A stretch of DNA of 64,000 nucleotides. Origin: Pseudomonas sp. BP8 (lineage in GTDB: Bacteria > Pseudomonadota > Gammaproteobacteria > Pseudomonadales > Pseudomonadaceae). Position 1 is the stretch's first letter, and each line of letters begins with the position of its first letter. This document shows positions 41,198 to 50,167 of this stretch, one piece after another. The position numbers and the translations under genes were made by a program. The notes below the pieces were generated by a model. It saw only the letters and a program-made list of their open reading frames with translations. It was not told the origin of the DNA and made no database searches. The stretch lies in the NCBI RefSeq assembly GCF_017875955.1, contig NZ_JAGINK010000001.1, positions 253,001 through 317,000 on the forward strand. The letters run 5' to 3'.

Positions 41198-42574
41198 ATG
41201 TCGGTACCCCCGCGTGCCGTTCAGCTTAACGAAGCGAACGCGTTCCTTAAGGAACATCCTGAGGTTCTCTACGTTGACCTTCTGATTGCAGATATGAATG
41301 GTGTGGTGCGCGGCAAGCGCATTGAGCGCACCAGCCTCCACAAGGTTTACGAGAAAGGCATCAACCTGCCGGCCTCCCTCTTCGCCCTCGACATCAACGG
41401 CTCCACCGTTGAAAGCACGGGCCTCGGTCTGGACATCGGCGATGCAGACCGCATCTGCTATCCGATCCCCGACACCCTCTGCAACGAGCCCTGGCAGAAA
41501 CGCCCGACCGCCCAGCTGCTGATGACCATGCACGAGATCGAAGGCGAGCCGTTCTTCGCCGACCCTCGTGAAGTCCTGCGTCAGGTGGTGAGCAAGTTCG
41601 ACGATCTCGGCCTGACCATCTGTGCCGCGTTCGAGCTGGAGTTCTACCTGATCGACCAGGAGAACGTGAACGGCCGTCCGCAGCCGCCGCGCTCGCCGAT
41701 TTCCGGTAAGCGTCCGCAGTCGACCCAGGTCTACCTGATCGACGACCTCGACGAGTACGCCGATTGCCTGCAGGACATCCTCGAAGGTGCCAAAGAGCAG
41801 GGCATTCCGGCTGACGCCATCGTCAAGGAAAGCGCCCCGGCGCAGTTCGAAGTCAACCTGCACCATGTGCCCGATCCGCTCAAGGCGTGCGACTACGCCG
41901 TGCTGCTCAAGCGGTTGATCAAGAACATCGCCTACGACCATGAAATGGACACCACGTTCATGGCCAAGCCCTACCCGGGCCAGGCAGGCAACGGCCTGCA
42001 TGTACACATTTCCGTGCTGGACAAAGATGGCAACAACATCTTCACCAGCGAGGATCCCGAGCAGAACGCCGCGCTACGTCACGCGATCGGCGGTGTGCTC
42101 GAGACCCTGCCCGCGTCGATGGCGTTCCTTTGCCCGAACGTCAACTCGTACCGCCGTTTTGGTGCTCAGTTCTACGTACCCAACTCGCCGAGCTGGGGCC
42201 TGGACAACCGCACCGTGGCCTTGCGTGTACCGACCGGTTCGCCGGACGCTGTGCGCCTGGAGCACCGCGTGGCGGGTGCCGACGCCAACCCGTACCTGAT
42301 GATGGCAGCGGTGCTGGCCGGTGTTCACCACGGCCTGACCAACCAGATCGAGCCGGGTGCCCCGATCGAAGGCAACACGTACGAGCAGATGGAGCAAAGC
42401 CTGCCGAACAACCTGCGCGATGCACTGCGTGAGCTGGACGACAGCGAGATCCTCAACAAGTACATCGATCCGAAGTACATCGACATCTTTGTCGCGTGCA
42501 AGGAAAGCGAGCTGGAGGAGTTCGAACACTCGATCTCCGACCTCGAGTACAACTGGTATCTGCATACCGTGTAA
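41198..42574 (+). CDS. spuI: Gamma-glutamylpolyamine synthetase (SpuI/PuuA type)
   Basis: The product is 458 residues. A second GS-fold ligase: VLYVDLLIADMNGVVRGKRI, FELEFYLIDQENVNG, APAQFEVNLHHVPDPL, KPYPGQAGNGLHVHISVLD, FLCPNVNSYRRFGAQFYVPN, NRTVALRVPTGSPDAVRLEHRVAGADANPYLM. Divergent from spuB. AAAGGTG precedes the ATG. Having two paralogues fits P. aeruginosa, where several glutamylpolyamine synthetases differ in polyamine preference; the exact substrate is not shown by sequence. Confidence 0.92.
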   Translation: MSVPPRAVQLNEANAFLKEHPEVLYVDLLIADMNGVVRGKRIERTSLHKVYEKGINLPASLFALDINGSTVESTGLGLDIGDADRICYPIPDTLCNEPWQKRPTAQLLMTMHEIEGEPFFADPREVLRQVVSKFDDLGLTICAAFELEFYLIDQENVNGRPQPPRSPISGKRPQSTQVYLIDDLDEYADCLQDILEGAKEQGIPADAIVKESAPAQFEVNLHHVPDPLKACDYAVLLKRLIKNIAYDHEMDTTFMAKPYPGQAGNGLHVHISVLDKDGNNIFTSEDPEQNAALRHAIGGVLETLPASMAFLCPNVNSYRRFGAQFYVPNSPSWGLDNRTVALRVPTGSPDAVRLEHRVAGADANPYLMMAAVLAGVHHGLTNQIEPGAPIEGNTYEQMEQSLPNNLRDALRELDDSEILNKYIDPKYIDIFVACKESELEEFEHSISDLEYNWYLHTV

Positions 42575-42576
42575 CT

Positions 42577-42606
42577 GAAAACGCCGTCTTCTCTGACGGC
42601 GTTTTT
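42577..42606 (+). terminator. spuI terminator
   Basis: AAAACGCCGTC-TTCTCT-GACGGCGTTTTT immediately after the stop: strong stem with T5. Confidence 0.93.
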
Positions 42607-42626
42607 CATTGCGGGATCTGGGTTGC

Positions 42627-42717
42627 CTGTACCGACCTCTTCGCGGGGCAAGCCCGCTCCTACAGGATCATCCACAACCCTGTAGGAGCGGGCTTGACCC
42701 GCGAATGGGCCGGCACT
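42627..42717. repeat. REP inverted pair
   Basis: CTTCGCGGGGCAAGCCCGCT followed by CCTACAGG is met by CCTGTAGGAGCGGGCTTGAC followed by CCGCGAA in reverse, with a 14-base middle; same family as 5335-5432. Confidence 0.85.
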
Positions 42718-42727
42718 GACACCCAGC

Positions 42728-44026
42728 TTAGATCGACTTTTCGAAAATCTTCGAATTACGCTGGAAGTTGTACAGCGAGGCACGCGCCGCCGGCAGTCGC
42801 TCGACCCCGCTCGGCTCGAAGCCACGCTCACGGAACCAGTGCGCAGTCCGCGTGGTAAGCACGAACAGGGTCTTCAAGCCCAACGTGCGCGCCCGCGACT
42901 CGATCCGCTCGAGCAGATCGTCACCACGCCCGCCATGACGATACTCAGGGTTCACCGCCAGACACGCCAGCTCCCCCGCCTCGGAATCGGCAATCGGATA
43001 CAGCGCCGCACAGGCGATGATCATGCCGTCGCGCTCGACCACGCTGAACTGCTCGATTTCCCGTTCCAGCACCTCGCGTGAACGACGTACCAGAATGCCC
43101 TGTTCTTCCAGCGGGCTGATCAGCTCCAGCAGGCCGCCAACATCTTCGATGGTCGCCTCACGGACGATCTCGAACTGCTCCTGGGCCACCAGGGTACCGC
43201 CACCGTCGCGGGTGAACAGCTCGGTAAGCAGCGCCCCATCATCGGCATAACTGACGATATGGCTGCGGGCTACACCGCCCTTGCAAGCCTCGGCAGCCGC
43301 ATCGAGCAACTCACCCTGATAATCCGTACCCAGCCGCAGCAAGTGCGGCGCGACCTGTTGCGGTCGCAGTTCGCGCACCAACCGGCCATTTTCGTCGAGC
43401 AGGCCCGGCTCTGCGCCAAACAGCAGAAGCTTGTCGGCACTGAGTTCAATGGCCGCACGGGTGGCGACATCCTCGCACGCGAGGTTGAAGATCTCACCGG
43501 TCGGCGAATAGCCCAGCGGTGACAACAGCACGATCGAGCGCTCGTCGAGCAGACGACTGATGCCCTTGCGGTCGACCCGGCGCACTTCACCGGTGTGGTG
43601 ATAATCGACCCCTTCAAGCACGCCGATCGGCCGTGCAGTGACCAGGTTGCCCGACGCCACGCGCAGGCGCGAGCCCTGCATCGGCGAGGCGGCCATGTCC
43701 ATCGACAGCCGCGCTTCGATGGCCACGCGCAGGGCGCCAACGGCATCGATCACGCAGTCCAGGGTGGCCGCATCAGTAATGCGCATGCCGCGGTGATAGT
43801 GCGGGGTCAGGCCGCGCGCCGACAGTCGGCTTTCGATCTGTGGGCGCGAGCCATGTACCAGCACCAGGCGCACGCCCAGGCTGTGCAGCAGCACCAGGTC
43901 GTGGACGATATTGCCGAAGTTGGGGTGATCGACACCATCGCCGGGCAGCATCACGACAAAGGTGCAGTCACGGTGGGCATTGATGTACGGGGACGCATGG
44001 CGTAGCCAGTTGACGTATTCGGGCAT
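42728..44026 (-). CDS. argA: N-acetylglutamate synthase ArgA
   Basis: The product is 432 residues. An N-terminal amino-acid-kinase-like domain (about 20-280, TFVVMLPGDGVDHPNFGNIVHDLVLLHSLGVRLVLVHG, CKGGVARSHIVSYADDGALLTELFT) carries arginine feedback sensing, and a C-terminal GNAT domain (about 290-420, VREATIEDVGGLLELI, AGELACLAVNPEYRHGGRGDDLLERIESRARTLGLKTLFVLTT) does the acetyl transfer. First step of arginine synthesis. A terminator-free 126-base gap separates it from upstream argE. Confidence 0.96.
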   Translation of the reverse strand: MPEYVNWLRHASPYINAHRDCTFVVMLPGDGVDHPNFGNIVHDLVLLHSLGVRLVLVHGSRPQIESRLSARGLTPHYHRGMRITDAATLDCVIDAVGALRVAIEARLSMDMAASPMQGSRLRVASGNLVTARPIGVLEGVDYHHTGEVRRVDRKGISRLLDERSIVLLSPLGYSPTGEIFNLACEDVATRAAIELSADKLLLFGAEPGLLDENGRLVRELRPQQVAPHLLRLGTDYQGELLDAAAEACKGGVARSHIVSYADDGALLTELFTRDGGGTLVAQEQFEIVREATIEDVGGLLELISPLEEQGILVRRSREVLEREIEQFSVVERDGMIIACAALYPIADSEAGELACLAVNPEYRHGGRGDDLLERIESRARTLGLKTLFVLTTRTAHWFRERGFEPSGVERLPAARASLYNFQRNSKIFEKSI

Positions 44027-44152
44027 GACAGGGCCTGTGGATAAGTGGACGGAGAACGGTCAAGGCGCACAACGTTCGAAAGTCATCGTCGGAACAGGCT
44101 TGCGGTCACGCGCACTCTCCTCTAGGCAGGAACGAATCAGCTCGATGGACGT

Positions 44153-45295
44153 TTAGCTCAGGCAATAGTGCCTGATCAGGTCACGCAATAGACGCACGGT
44201 AGGCTCGATACGTGACATTTCCAGGTATTCGCCGGGTTGGTGGGCACAGGCGATGTCGCCAGGGCCGAGCACAATCGTCTCGCAGCCCAGCTGCTGCAAG
44301 TACGGCGCTTCGGTACCAAACGCCACGGCTTCGGCGCGGTGCCCGGTCAGGCGCTCAGCCACCTGCACCAGCTCGGCATCGGCGCTCTGCTCGAACGGCG
44401 GCACTTCAGGGAACAGCGGCTTGTAATCGATGCTGACGTCGTGCAGTTCAGCCAGCGGCACCAGCTTCTCGCGAATCGCCGCGCGCAGTTGTTCTGGGTC
44501 CATGCCGGGCAGCGGGCGCAGGTCGAACTCAAGCGCACACTGGCCACAGATCCGGTTGGGGTTGTCGCCGCCATGGATGCAGCCAAAGTTCATGGTGGGT
44601 GTAGGCACGCTGAACTGCGGGTTGCTATAGGCCTGCTGCCATTGCCCGCGCAAGGTGATCATCTCGCCGATTACCGCGTGCATCGCCTCCATGGCACTGC
44701 GACCCAGGCTCGGATCCGACGAGTGGCCGCTGCGCCCGAGGATCTCGATGCGCTCCATGAGAATGCCTTTGTGCATCCGAATCGGCTTGAGTCCAGTCGG
44801 CTCGCCGATCACCGCAGCACGGCCGAGCGGTTGTCCGGCTTCAGCCAGGGCACGGGCGCCGGACATCGAGCTTTCCTCGTCGCAGGTGGCGAGAATCAGC
44901 AGGGGTTGCTTGAAGTCGTGCTCCAGCAGCGGCAGCACCGCCTCGATGACCAGGGCAAAAAAACCTTTCATGTCGCAGCTGCCCAGGCCGACCCAGCGAT
45001 CACCGACTTCGGTCAACTTGAGCGGGTCGGTTTTCCACAACTGCGGATCGTAGGGCACGGTGTCGCTGTGACCGGCCAGGACCAGGCCGCCAGGGCCACT
45101 GCCACGGCTGGCCAGCAGATTGAATTTGCCCGGGGTGACCTGTTGAATGTCGCACGTGAAGCCCAAGTCGCCCAACCAGCCGGCGAGCAGCTCGATCACC
45201 TGACGATTGGACTGGTCCAGCGCGGGCTGGGTGCAACTGACCGAGGGCGCGGCGATCAGAGCGGCGAACTGGTCTTTCAGCGACGGCAATGGCAT
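44153..45295 (-). CDS. argE: Acetylornithine deacetylase ArgE
   Basis: The product is 380 residues of the M20 family: VLAGHSDTVPYDP (metal His/Asp), GLGSCDMKGFFALVIEAV (bridging Asp), TCDEESSMSGARALAE (catalytic and metal Glu), GRSGHSSDPSLGRSAMEAM, IVLGPGDIACAHQPGEYL (metal His). It deacetylates N2-acetylornithine. In pseudomonads, which also have the ArgJ recycling route, its role may be accessory. Same strand as argA and upstream of it. Confidence 0.95.
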   Translation of the reverse strand: MPLPSLKDQFAALIAAPSVSCTQPALDQSNRQVIELLAGWLGDLGFTCDIQQVTPGKFNLLASRGSGPGGLVLAGHSDTVPYDPQLWKTDPLKLTEVGDRWVGLGSCDMKGFFALVIEAVLPLLEHDFKQPLLILATCDEESSMSGARALAEAGQPLGRAAVIGEPTGLKPIRMHKGILMERIEILGRSGHSSDPSLGRSAMEAMHAVIGEMITLRGQWQQAYSNPQFSVPTPTMNFGCIHGGDNPNRICGQCALEFDLRPLPGMDPEQLRAAIREKLVPLAELHDVSIDYKPLFPEVPPFEQSADAELVQVAERLTGHRAEAVAFGTEAPYLQQLGCETIVLGPGDIACAHQPGEYLEMSRIEPTVRLLRDLIRHYCLS

Positions 45296-45497
45296 GCGCG
45301 TACTCCTCGGAAGCGTTGCCCATCATAACAATGCCTGCCGTTGACGGCGCAAGCTCATCCAGGCGCGCAAGCCAAGCCGGCGTGGCCTTGCGTAGCGAAA
45401 CGGTGGCACAGCAGCCGCAATACCCCGCGCGAACCGACAGTCAGCAGCCGACTGCTGTAGACTGCACACCACGATGCCCCCCTCCTTCGAGCCCGCG

Positions 45498-46898
45498 ATG
45501 CACAAAGAAACCGAACTCAAACTCCGCGCCAGTCGCGAGACCCTCGCCGCCCTGCGCGAGCACCCCCTGCTGAAAAAGCGCAACAAGTCCGGCTGGCAGA
45601 CCCGCGAACTGCTCAACCAGTACTTCGACACCCCCGAGCGTGAGCTGTCCGCCGCGCGTGTCGCGCTGCGCCTGCGCCGTGATGGCGATGTCATCATCCA
45701 GACCCTCAAGTGCCGCGGCCAGAGCGTCGCCGGCCTGTCCGAGCGCAACGAATACGAGTGGCCGCTGGACAAGGCCAAGCTGGACCTGAAAAAGCTCGAC
45801 GCCACCTGCTGGCCAGAGCAACTGGCTGATCTCGACAAAAAAACCATCAAGCCGCTGTTCACCACCGACTTCACCCGCGAATTCGCCGAAATCGCCTGGG
45901 GCCGCGGCAAAGCCAAGGTCGTCATCGAAGCGGCCCTGGACCAGGGCTTCGTCATCGCCGGCAAGCGCAAGGAAGAAATCTGCGAGCTGGAGCTGGAGCT
46001 GCGTGAGGGCGCACCCGAGGCGCTGCTGGAGCTGGCCGCCGAACTCTCCGCGACCCTGGCACTGATGCCCTGCGACATCAGCAAGGCTGAGCGCGGCTAC
46101 CGCCTGCTGGAGCCGGACAGCTACGAACTGGGTCTGCCGAGCACCGAGCTGGACGCCGAAATGGCCGTGGACGACGCCTTCGCCGCGCTCGCCTGGCAGC
46201 TTTTGGGCAGCAGCCAGCGCCTGGCCGAGCAGTACCGCCACAATGGCCACTGGCGCCTGCTGCAGGACTGGGTCCGCTGCCTGGCCGAACTGCGCGCCCT
46301 GGTCGGCAGCCTCGGCCAGGCCGCACCGCGCCCGACCACGCGCGACCTGCGGACCAGCCTCGATGCCCTGCTGGAAGACTGGCGGCCACTGGTGCAGGCC
46401 GGCAACGATGACGAGGACGTGCGCCGCGCCGCCCCCGAGCAGTTTGCCGAAGAGCTGGAAGACCCGCGTTGGGGTCAGTTCTCGCTGCAAACCTCGCGCT
46501 GGCTGCTGGCCCGTGCCTGGACCGTCGAGCGCAAGGGCCGTGGCGATCGCCAGGGCAACGCGCAACTGGCCAACTGGCTGCAACACCTGGTCGGCGAAGA
46601 AGCCCGCGCCCTGAAACTGCAGGAGCGTTATGTGCAGCAGCCGGAAGACCTCGGCGAGCAACTGCCGCGGATCGAGACCCTGCAGACCTGGCTGCACCAC
46701 GCCCGCCAAGTGCTCGACGTGCCGCAGCTGGACCGCCTCTACGGCGAGCTGAACAAGCTGCAGCAACTGGCTGAGCAGCCGCTGAGCGAAGACGAAGAGC
46801 AGTCCCAGGCGCTGAAAGACGCGCGCATCGAGCAAGCCCGCGCGATCGAACAGAACCGCGCCTGGAAACACCTGCTCAAGTCGCCGTCAACGCGTTAA
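45498..46898 (+). CDS. CYTH-CHAD domain inorganic triphosphatase
   Basis: The product is 466 residues from ATG 45498 (MHKETELKLRAS); an ATG eight codons earlier is possible, but the family begins with the ETELKL motif (ExExK, CYTH metal/triphosphate site). CYTH domain at about 1-195 (VALRLRRDGDVIIQTLKCRG, YEWPL, VVIEAALDQGFV), CHAD domain at about 215-460 with several H/R-rich helices. Members cleave triphosphate, and CHAD binds polyphosphate. Its end overlaps the convergent Lrp gene by 12 bases. Confidence 0.88.
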   Translation: MHKETELKLRASRETLAALREHPLLKKRNKSGWQTRELLNQYFDTPERELSAARVALRLRRDGDVIIQTLKCRGQSVAGLSERNEYEWPLDKAKLDLKKLDATCWPEQLADLDKKTIKPLFTTDFTREFAEIAWGRGKAKVVIEAALDQGFVIAGKRKEEICELELELREGAPEALLELAAELSATLALMPCDISKAERGYRLLEPDSYELGLPSTELDAEMAVDDAFAALAWQLLGSSQRLAEQYRHNGHWRLLQDWVRCLAELRALVGSLGQAAPRPTTRDLRTSLDALLEDWRPLVQAGNDDEDVRRAAPEQFAEELEDPRWGQFSLQTSRWLLARAWTVERKGRGDRQGNAQLANWLQHLVGEEARALKLQERYVQQPEDLGEQLPRIETLQTWLHHARQVLDVPQLDRLYGELNKLQQLAEQPLSEDEEQSQALKDARIEQARAIEQNRAWKHLLKSPSTR

Positions 46899-47357
46899 GG
46901 GCAAGCTGGTCGTGGACTTGATCTCAGACAAGGCCACGATCGAATTGACCTCCTGGATCCCCGGTACATTCGACAGCTTTTCGAAGAAGAAACGTTCGTA
47001 GGCTTCGATGTCCGGGGTGACAATGCGCAGGAGGAAGTCCACCGAGCCCATCAGCACATAGCACTCCAGCACCTCGGGAAACTCGCGGATCGCCTCGGTG
47101 AAACCGGCGAAGTTCGAGCGGCCGTGGGCGTTGAGCTTTACCTCGGCGAAAATCTGCGTGTTCAGGCCGACCTTCTTGCGGTCGAGCAGCGTCACCTGGG
47201 CGCGAATCACCCCCTCCTCTTTCAAGCGCTGGATCCGTCGCCAGCAGGGTGACTGTGACAGGCCAACCCGTTCAGCGATCTGCGCACTGGACAGGGAGGC
47301 ATCCTCCTGGAGCAATTCAAGGATGCGCCGGTCGTAGGCATCCAGCTCGCTTTGCAT
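46887..47357 (-). CDS. Lrp/AsnC family regulator
   Basis: The product is 156 residues: winged HTH at about 5-60 (LDAYDRRILELLQEDASLSSAQIAERVGLSQSPCWRRIQRLKEEGVI) and RAM/AsnC ligand domain at about 70-145 (AEVKLNAHGRSNFAGFTEAIREFPEVLECYVLMGSVDFLLRIV). Very similar in layout to Lrp itself. Divergent from the ACT-like gene and sharing a dyad-bearing spacer with it, so that gene is its most likely target along with itself. Confidence 0.92.
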   Translation of the reverse strand: MQSELDAYDRRILELLQEDASLSSAQIAERVGLSQSPCWRRIQRLKEEGVIRAQVTLLDRKKVGLNTQIFAEVKLNAHGRSNFAGFTEAIREFPEVLECYVLMGSVDFLLRIVTPDIEAYERFFFEKLSNVPGIQEVNSIVALSEIKSTTSLPLTR

Positions 47358-47385
47358 TAATGATTCTCCTAGATATTAATTAGCG

Positions 47386-47425
47386 AATTATTCAATCTGT
47401 CGGCAGGGCAAATTGGCTGAATAAT
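47386..47425. promoter_or_regulatory. Candidate Lrp operator between divergent genes
   Basis: ATTATTCA (47387-47394) and TGAATAAT (47418-47425) form an inverted repeat with a 23-base spacer in AT-rich DNA between the Lrp-family gene and the ACT-like gene; spacing suits a regulator that wraps DNA. Confidence 0.45.
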
Positions 47426-47482
47426 AGCGAAATAATACCGCAGCGAGCGTGCAAGAATTTCTCCGTCCTGATGGAGAACAGC

Positions 47483-47809
47483 ATGAACGCACTCGAACGG
47501 CCCGATACCCTCCCCCGCTCCGATGTCTGGGCTGCTAACGCCGCTCATAGCCAAGTGCGTTACTCGCTAAAGGCCGAAGCCGAGCCAGACAGCCTGTGCC
47601 GGGTGCTCAACCTGTTTGCCATGCAATTTCTCACGCCCAATAGTGTGCAGATGAGTCAGCGCGGGGAGTGGCTCAATCTGGAAATCAGTATCGGCGGTTT
47701 GAGCTGGCACCGCGCCGAGGTGATCGCGCAGAAATTGCGCAACCTGGTGTGTGTGGGTGAAGTCGAGGTGGTGAACCTGCCACAGTTGCAGGAGTTGGCC
47801 ACCGGTTAA
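47483..47809 (+). CDS. Small ACT-like domain protein, function unknown
   Basis: The product is 108 residues from ATG 47483, with GGAG 6 bases before it (an ATG 12 bases upstream overlaps that site). The body (SQVRYSLKAEAEPDSLCRVLNLFAMQFLTPNSVQMSQRGEWLNLEISIGGLSWHRAEVIAQKLRNLVCVGEVEVVNL) has the beta-alpha-beta pattern of ACT/IlvM-type small-molecule domains. It stands divergent from an Lrp-family regulator, which hints at a role in sensing amino acids. No known function. Confidence 0.65.
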   Translation: MNALERPDTLPRSDVWAANAAHSQVRYSLKAEAEPDSLCRVLNLFAMQFLTPNSVQMSQRGEWLNLEISIGGLSWHRAEVIAQKLRNLVCVGEVEVVNLPQLQELATG

Positions 47810-47818
47810 ACTGGCGTT

Positions 47819-47899
47819 TCATTTCCGGCCTGTTCGCGGGGCAAGCCCGCGCCTACAGGATTTACGTACATCTCGGCCCCGCGGACAGGCCGGAAATGA
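47819..47899. repeat. REP-like inverted repeat
   Basis: TCATTTCCGGCCTGT and ACAGGCCGGAAATGA are perfect outer arms; inside, GTTCGCGGGGCAAGCCCGCG is the REP core while the right-hand copy is reduced to GGCCCCGCGG. Confidence 0.7.
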
Positions 47900-47986
47900 C
47901 ATCGAAAAATCCAGCAACCCTTCACCACCCGCTGATTCTCACCGTGCAGCTAGCCTTTCCCAGCCCCCCTGGCAAGGAAGCCGCCC

Positions 47987-49654
47987 ATGCACACCGACGA
48001 TAACCACAACCTCGACCTGAACCGGCTGCTGGACGCATTGCTGGCCGATCACAGGCTGCTACCCGGCGACGCGTTGCAGGTCCTCGAGCGCCCTCCCGCA
48101 AACGCCGACCACCCACTGGAGACCATCGCCAGAGCCGCACTGGAAGACCAACTGCACCCCGGCCAGCGCCTGGACCTGGACACTCTCTGCCAATGGCTCG
48201 CCGACAAGGTCCGCCAACCCTTCCTGCGCATCGACCCGCTACAACTCGACCTGACGCGGATCAGCGGCCTGATATCGCGCGACTTCGCCAAGCGCCACGG
48301 CATCCTGGCGATCGCCGATGACCAGCACAGCATCACGGTCGCCAGCGCCCAGCCGTATCAACGCGAATGGGAAAACGACCTGACCCGCAGTCTGGGCAAA
48401 CCCGTGCGGCGGGTCATTGCCAGCCCCGCGCAGATCCGCCAACTGGGCCAGAGCCTGTTTCGCCTGGCGCACTCGGTCCAAGGCGCGGGCCTGCAGCAGG
48501 ACGGCGGCCTGGGTGAGCTGGAACAGCTACTGGAACAAGCACACAACGGCGCCGAAGATGCGCACATCGTGCACATCGTCGATTGGCTGCTGCAGTACGC
48601 CATCGAACAGCGGGCCAGTGACATTCACCTGGAGCCGCGGCGCGAGCAGGGCCAGCTGCGCTACCGCATCGACGGCCTGCTGCACACCGTGTATGCCTTT
48701 CCGGCAGGCGTCACGCTGGCCTTGGTCAGCCGGCTCAAGCACCTGGCGCGCATGGATGTTGCGGAAAAACGCCGGCCGCAGGACGGCCGCCTGAAGAGCC
48801 GCCTGGCCGCTGACCTCGAGGTTGAACTGCGCTTGTCGACCCTGCCCACGCCGTTTGGCGAAAAGCTCGTGCTGCGCCTGTTCGACCCCCAGCAACTGCA
48901 TGAAGACTTCGACCGCCTGGGCCTGGATGGCGAGGTGCTGGAGCAATGGCAGGGCCTGCTCGGCCAGCGCCAGGGCATCATCCTGCTGACCGGCCCGACC
49001 GGCTCGGGCAAAACCAGTACCCTCTATGCCAGCCTCAAGCGCCTGGCCACTGCGCAGGTCAACCTGTGCACCATCGAAGACCCTATTGAACGGCTGGAGC
49101 CTGCCTTCAATCAGTTGCAAGTCCAACCCGGCCTCGACCTGGGCTTTGCCAATGGCGTACGCGCCCTGCTCCGGCAAGACCCCGACATCATCATGATCGG
49201 CGAGATACGCGATCACGAAACAGCCCAGGTGGCCGTGCAGGCTGCACTTACCGGGCACCTGGTCCTGTCCACCCTGCACACCAACGATGCCTGCGGCGCC
49301 ATCACCCGCCTGCAGGAGCTGGGCGTCGCCGATTACCTGATCAAGGCCACTTTGATCGGGGTCATGGCTCAGCGCCTGGTGCGCACGCTGTGCACCCGTT
49401 GCCAAGGCAAGGTGATCCGCGACAGCAGCGCCTGCCGGCTCTGCCGAGGTACTGGCTACCATGGCCGGATCGGGCTGTTCGAGCTGCTCATCCCCAGTGA
49501 TGAGTTGCGCGCGCGGATAGGCCCGGACACTGACCTGGCGAGCCTGCGCCAGCATGCCTTGAGCGACGGGTTGCACGATCTGCGGCGTGATGGCGAGGCG
49601 AAGATCGCCCGCGGCCTGACCAGCCTGACCGAGGTGCTGAGGGCCTGCAATTGA
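47987..49654 (+). CDS. Orphan GspE/PilB-family secretion ATPase
   Basis: The product is 555 residues. N-terminal domain (about 1-160, includes ISRDFAKRHGILAIADD), then the ATPase core: ASDIHLEPRREQGQLRYRIDG, Walker A GPTGSGKTS at 336-343, Asp box, Walker B DPDIIMIGEIRD at 398-409, His box LSTLHTND. C469/C472 and C483/C486 form the zinc site with only 10 residues between pairs, versus roughly 25-45 in typical GspE/PilB. No other type II secretion or pilus gene is in this window, so its machine is unknown. Confidence 0.85.
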   Translation: MHTDDNHNLDLNRLLDALLADHRLLPGDALQVLERPPANADHPLETIARAALEDQLHPGQRLDLDTLCQWLADKVRQPFLRIDPLQLDLTRISGLISRDFAKRHGILAIADDQHSITVASAQPYQREWENDLTRSLGKPVRRVIASPAQIRQLGQSLFRLAHSVQGAGLQQDGGLGELEQLLEQAHNGAEDAHIVHIVDWLLQYAIEQRASDIHLEPRREQGQLRYRIDGLLHTVYAFPAGVTLALVSRLKHLARMDVAEKRRPQDGRLKSRLAADLEVELRLSTLPTPFGEKLVLRLFDPQQLHEDFDRLGLDGEVLEQWQGLLGQRQGIILLTGPTGSGKTSTLYASLKRLATAQVNLCTIEDPIERLEPAFNQLQVQPGLDLGFANGVRALLRQDPDIIMIGEIRDHETAQVAVQAALTGHLVLSTLHTNDACGAITRLQELGVADYLIKATLIGVMAQRLVRTLCTRCQGKVIRDSSACRLCRGTGYHGRIGLFELLIPSDELRARIGPDTDLASLRQHALSDGLHDLRRDGEAKIARGLTSLTEVLRACN

Positions 49655-49742
49655 GCAAAACCCTTTGCCCACCCGGAACTTGCGCCCGCATTGGACATCC
49701 AAGCGGGCAATTCTCAGCCCTCACCATTCGAGGTGATTCACC

Positions 49743-50057
49743 ATGCGTCTCAAAACAGCCATTGCCGCCGCTGCCCTGCTTTCGCTGCCAGTTGGCTCCG
49801 CCATGGCCGATTCGTTCTGGCACAACGTCATTTCGTCCGGCGCCACCACAGCGTCGACCTACCTGACGTTCAAGGACCACAAGATGATCGTTGCCGCGCA
49901 AGACGACGCCGGCAGCTTCGTGGCAAGCGAGGGCGCGATTCGTGGGCCGTTCCTGGAGGCCGCCATGCGCCAGGTGCGTGCGGATAATCCTGGGGTAGAG
50001 GCGAGCGACATGGAGCTGGCCAACGCGATCCTGGCCAAGAACGCCGTCGCCGAGTAA
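49743..50057 (+). CDS. DUF2388 small periplasmic protein
   Basis: The product is 104 residues with signal peptide (MRLKTAIAAAALLSLPVGSAMA) and the DUF2388 pattern SFWHNVISSGATTASTYLTFKDHKMIVAAQDDAGSFVASEGAIRGPFLEAAMRQVR. The family is small, Pseudomonas-centred and uncharacterised. Own unit, followed by REP-like repeats. Confidence 0.85.
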   Translation: MRLKTAIAAAALLSLPVGSAMADSFWHNVISSGATTASTYLTFKDHKMIVAAQDDAGSFVASEGAIRGPFLEAAMRQVRADNPGVEASDMELANAILAKNAVAE

Positions 50058-50071
50058 GGCTGCGGCATTTG

Positions 50072-50160
50072 CGAGGGCTACGCCCTCGTTTCGCGACACA
50101 AGGCCGCTCCCACAGTCAGTGGCAGCGGCCTTGTGTCGCGATGGGCTGCAAAGCAGCCCT
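50072..50160. repeat. REP-like inverted pair (ACACAAGGCCGCT family)
   Basis: TTCGCGACACAAGGCCGCT and AGCGGCCTTGTGTCGCGA are exact complements about 15 bases apart, preceded by GCGAGGGCTACGCCCTCG and followed by GGGCTGCAAAGCAGCCC, three nested or adjacent hairpins between DUF2388 and gcvP. Confidence 0.8.
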
Positions 50161-50167
50161 GAGGCCT

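Noticed and set aside
44036..44044. Consensus DnaA box (TTATCCACA on the minus strand) upstream of argA
   Set aside because: A single 9-mer is expected by chance about once in two windows of this size; another occurs inside gcvP near 52425. No cluster, so no origin or DnaA regulation is claimed.
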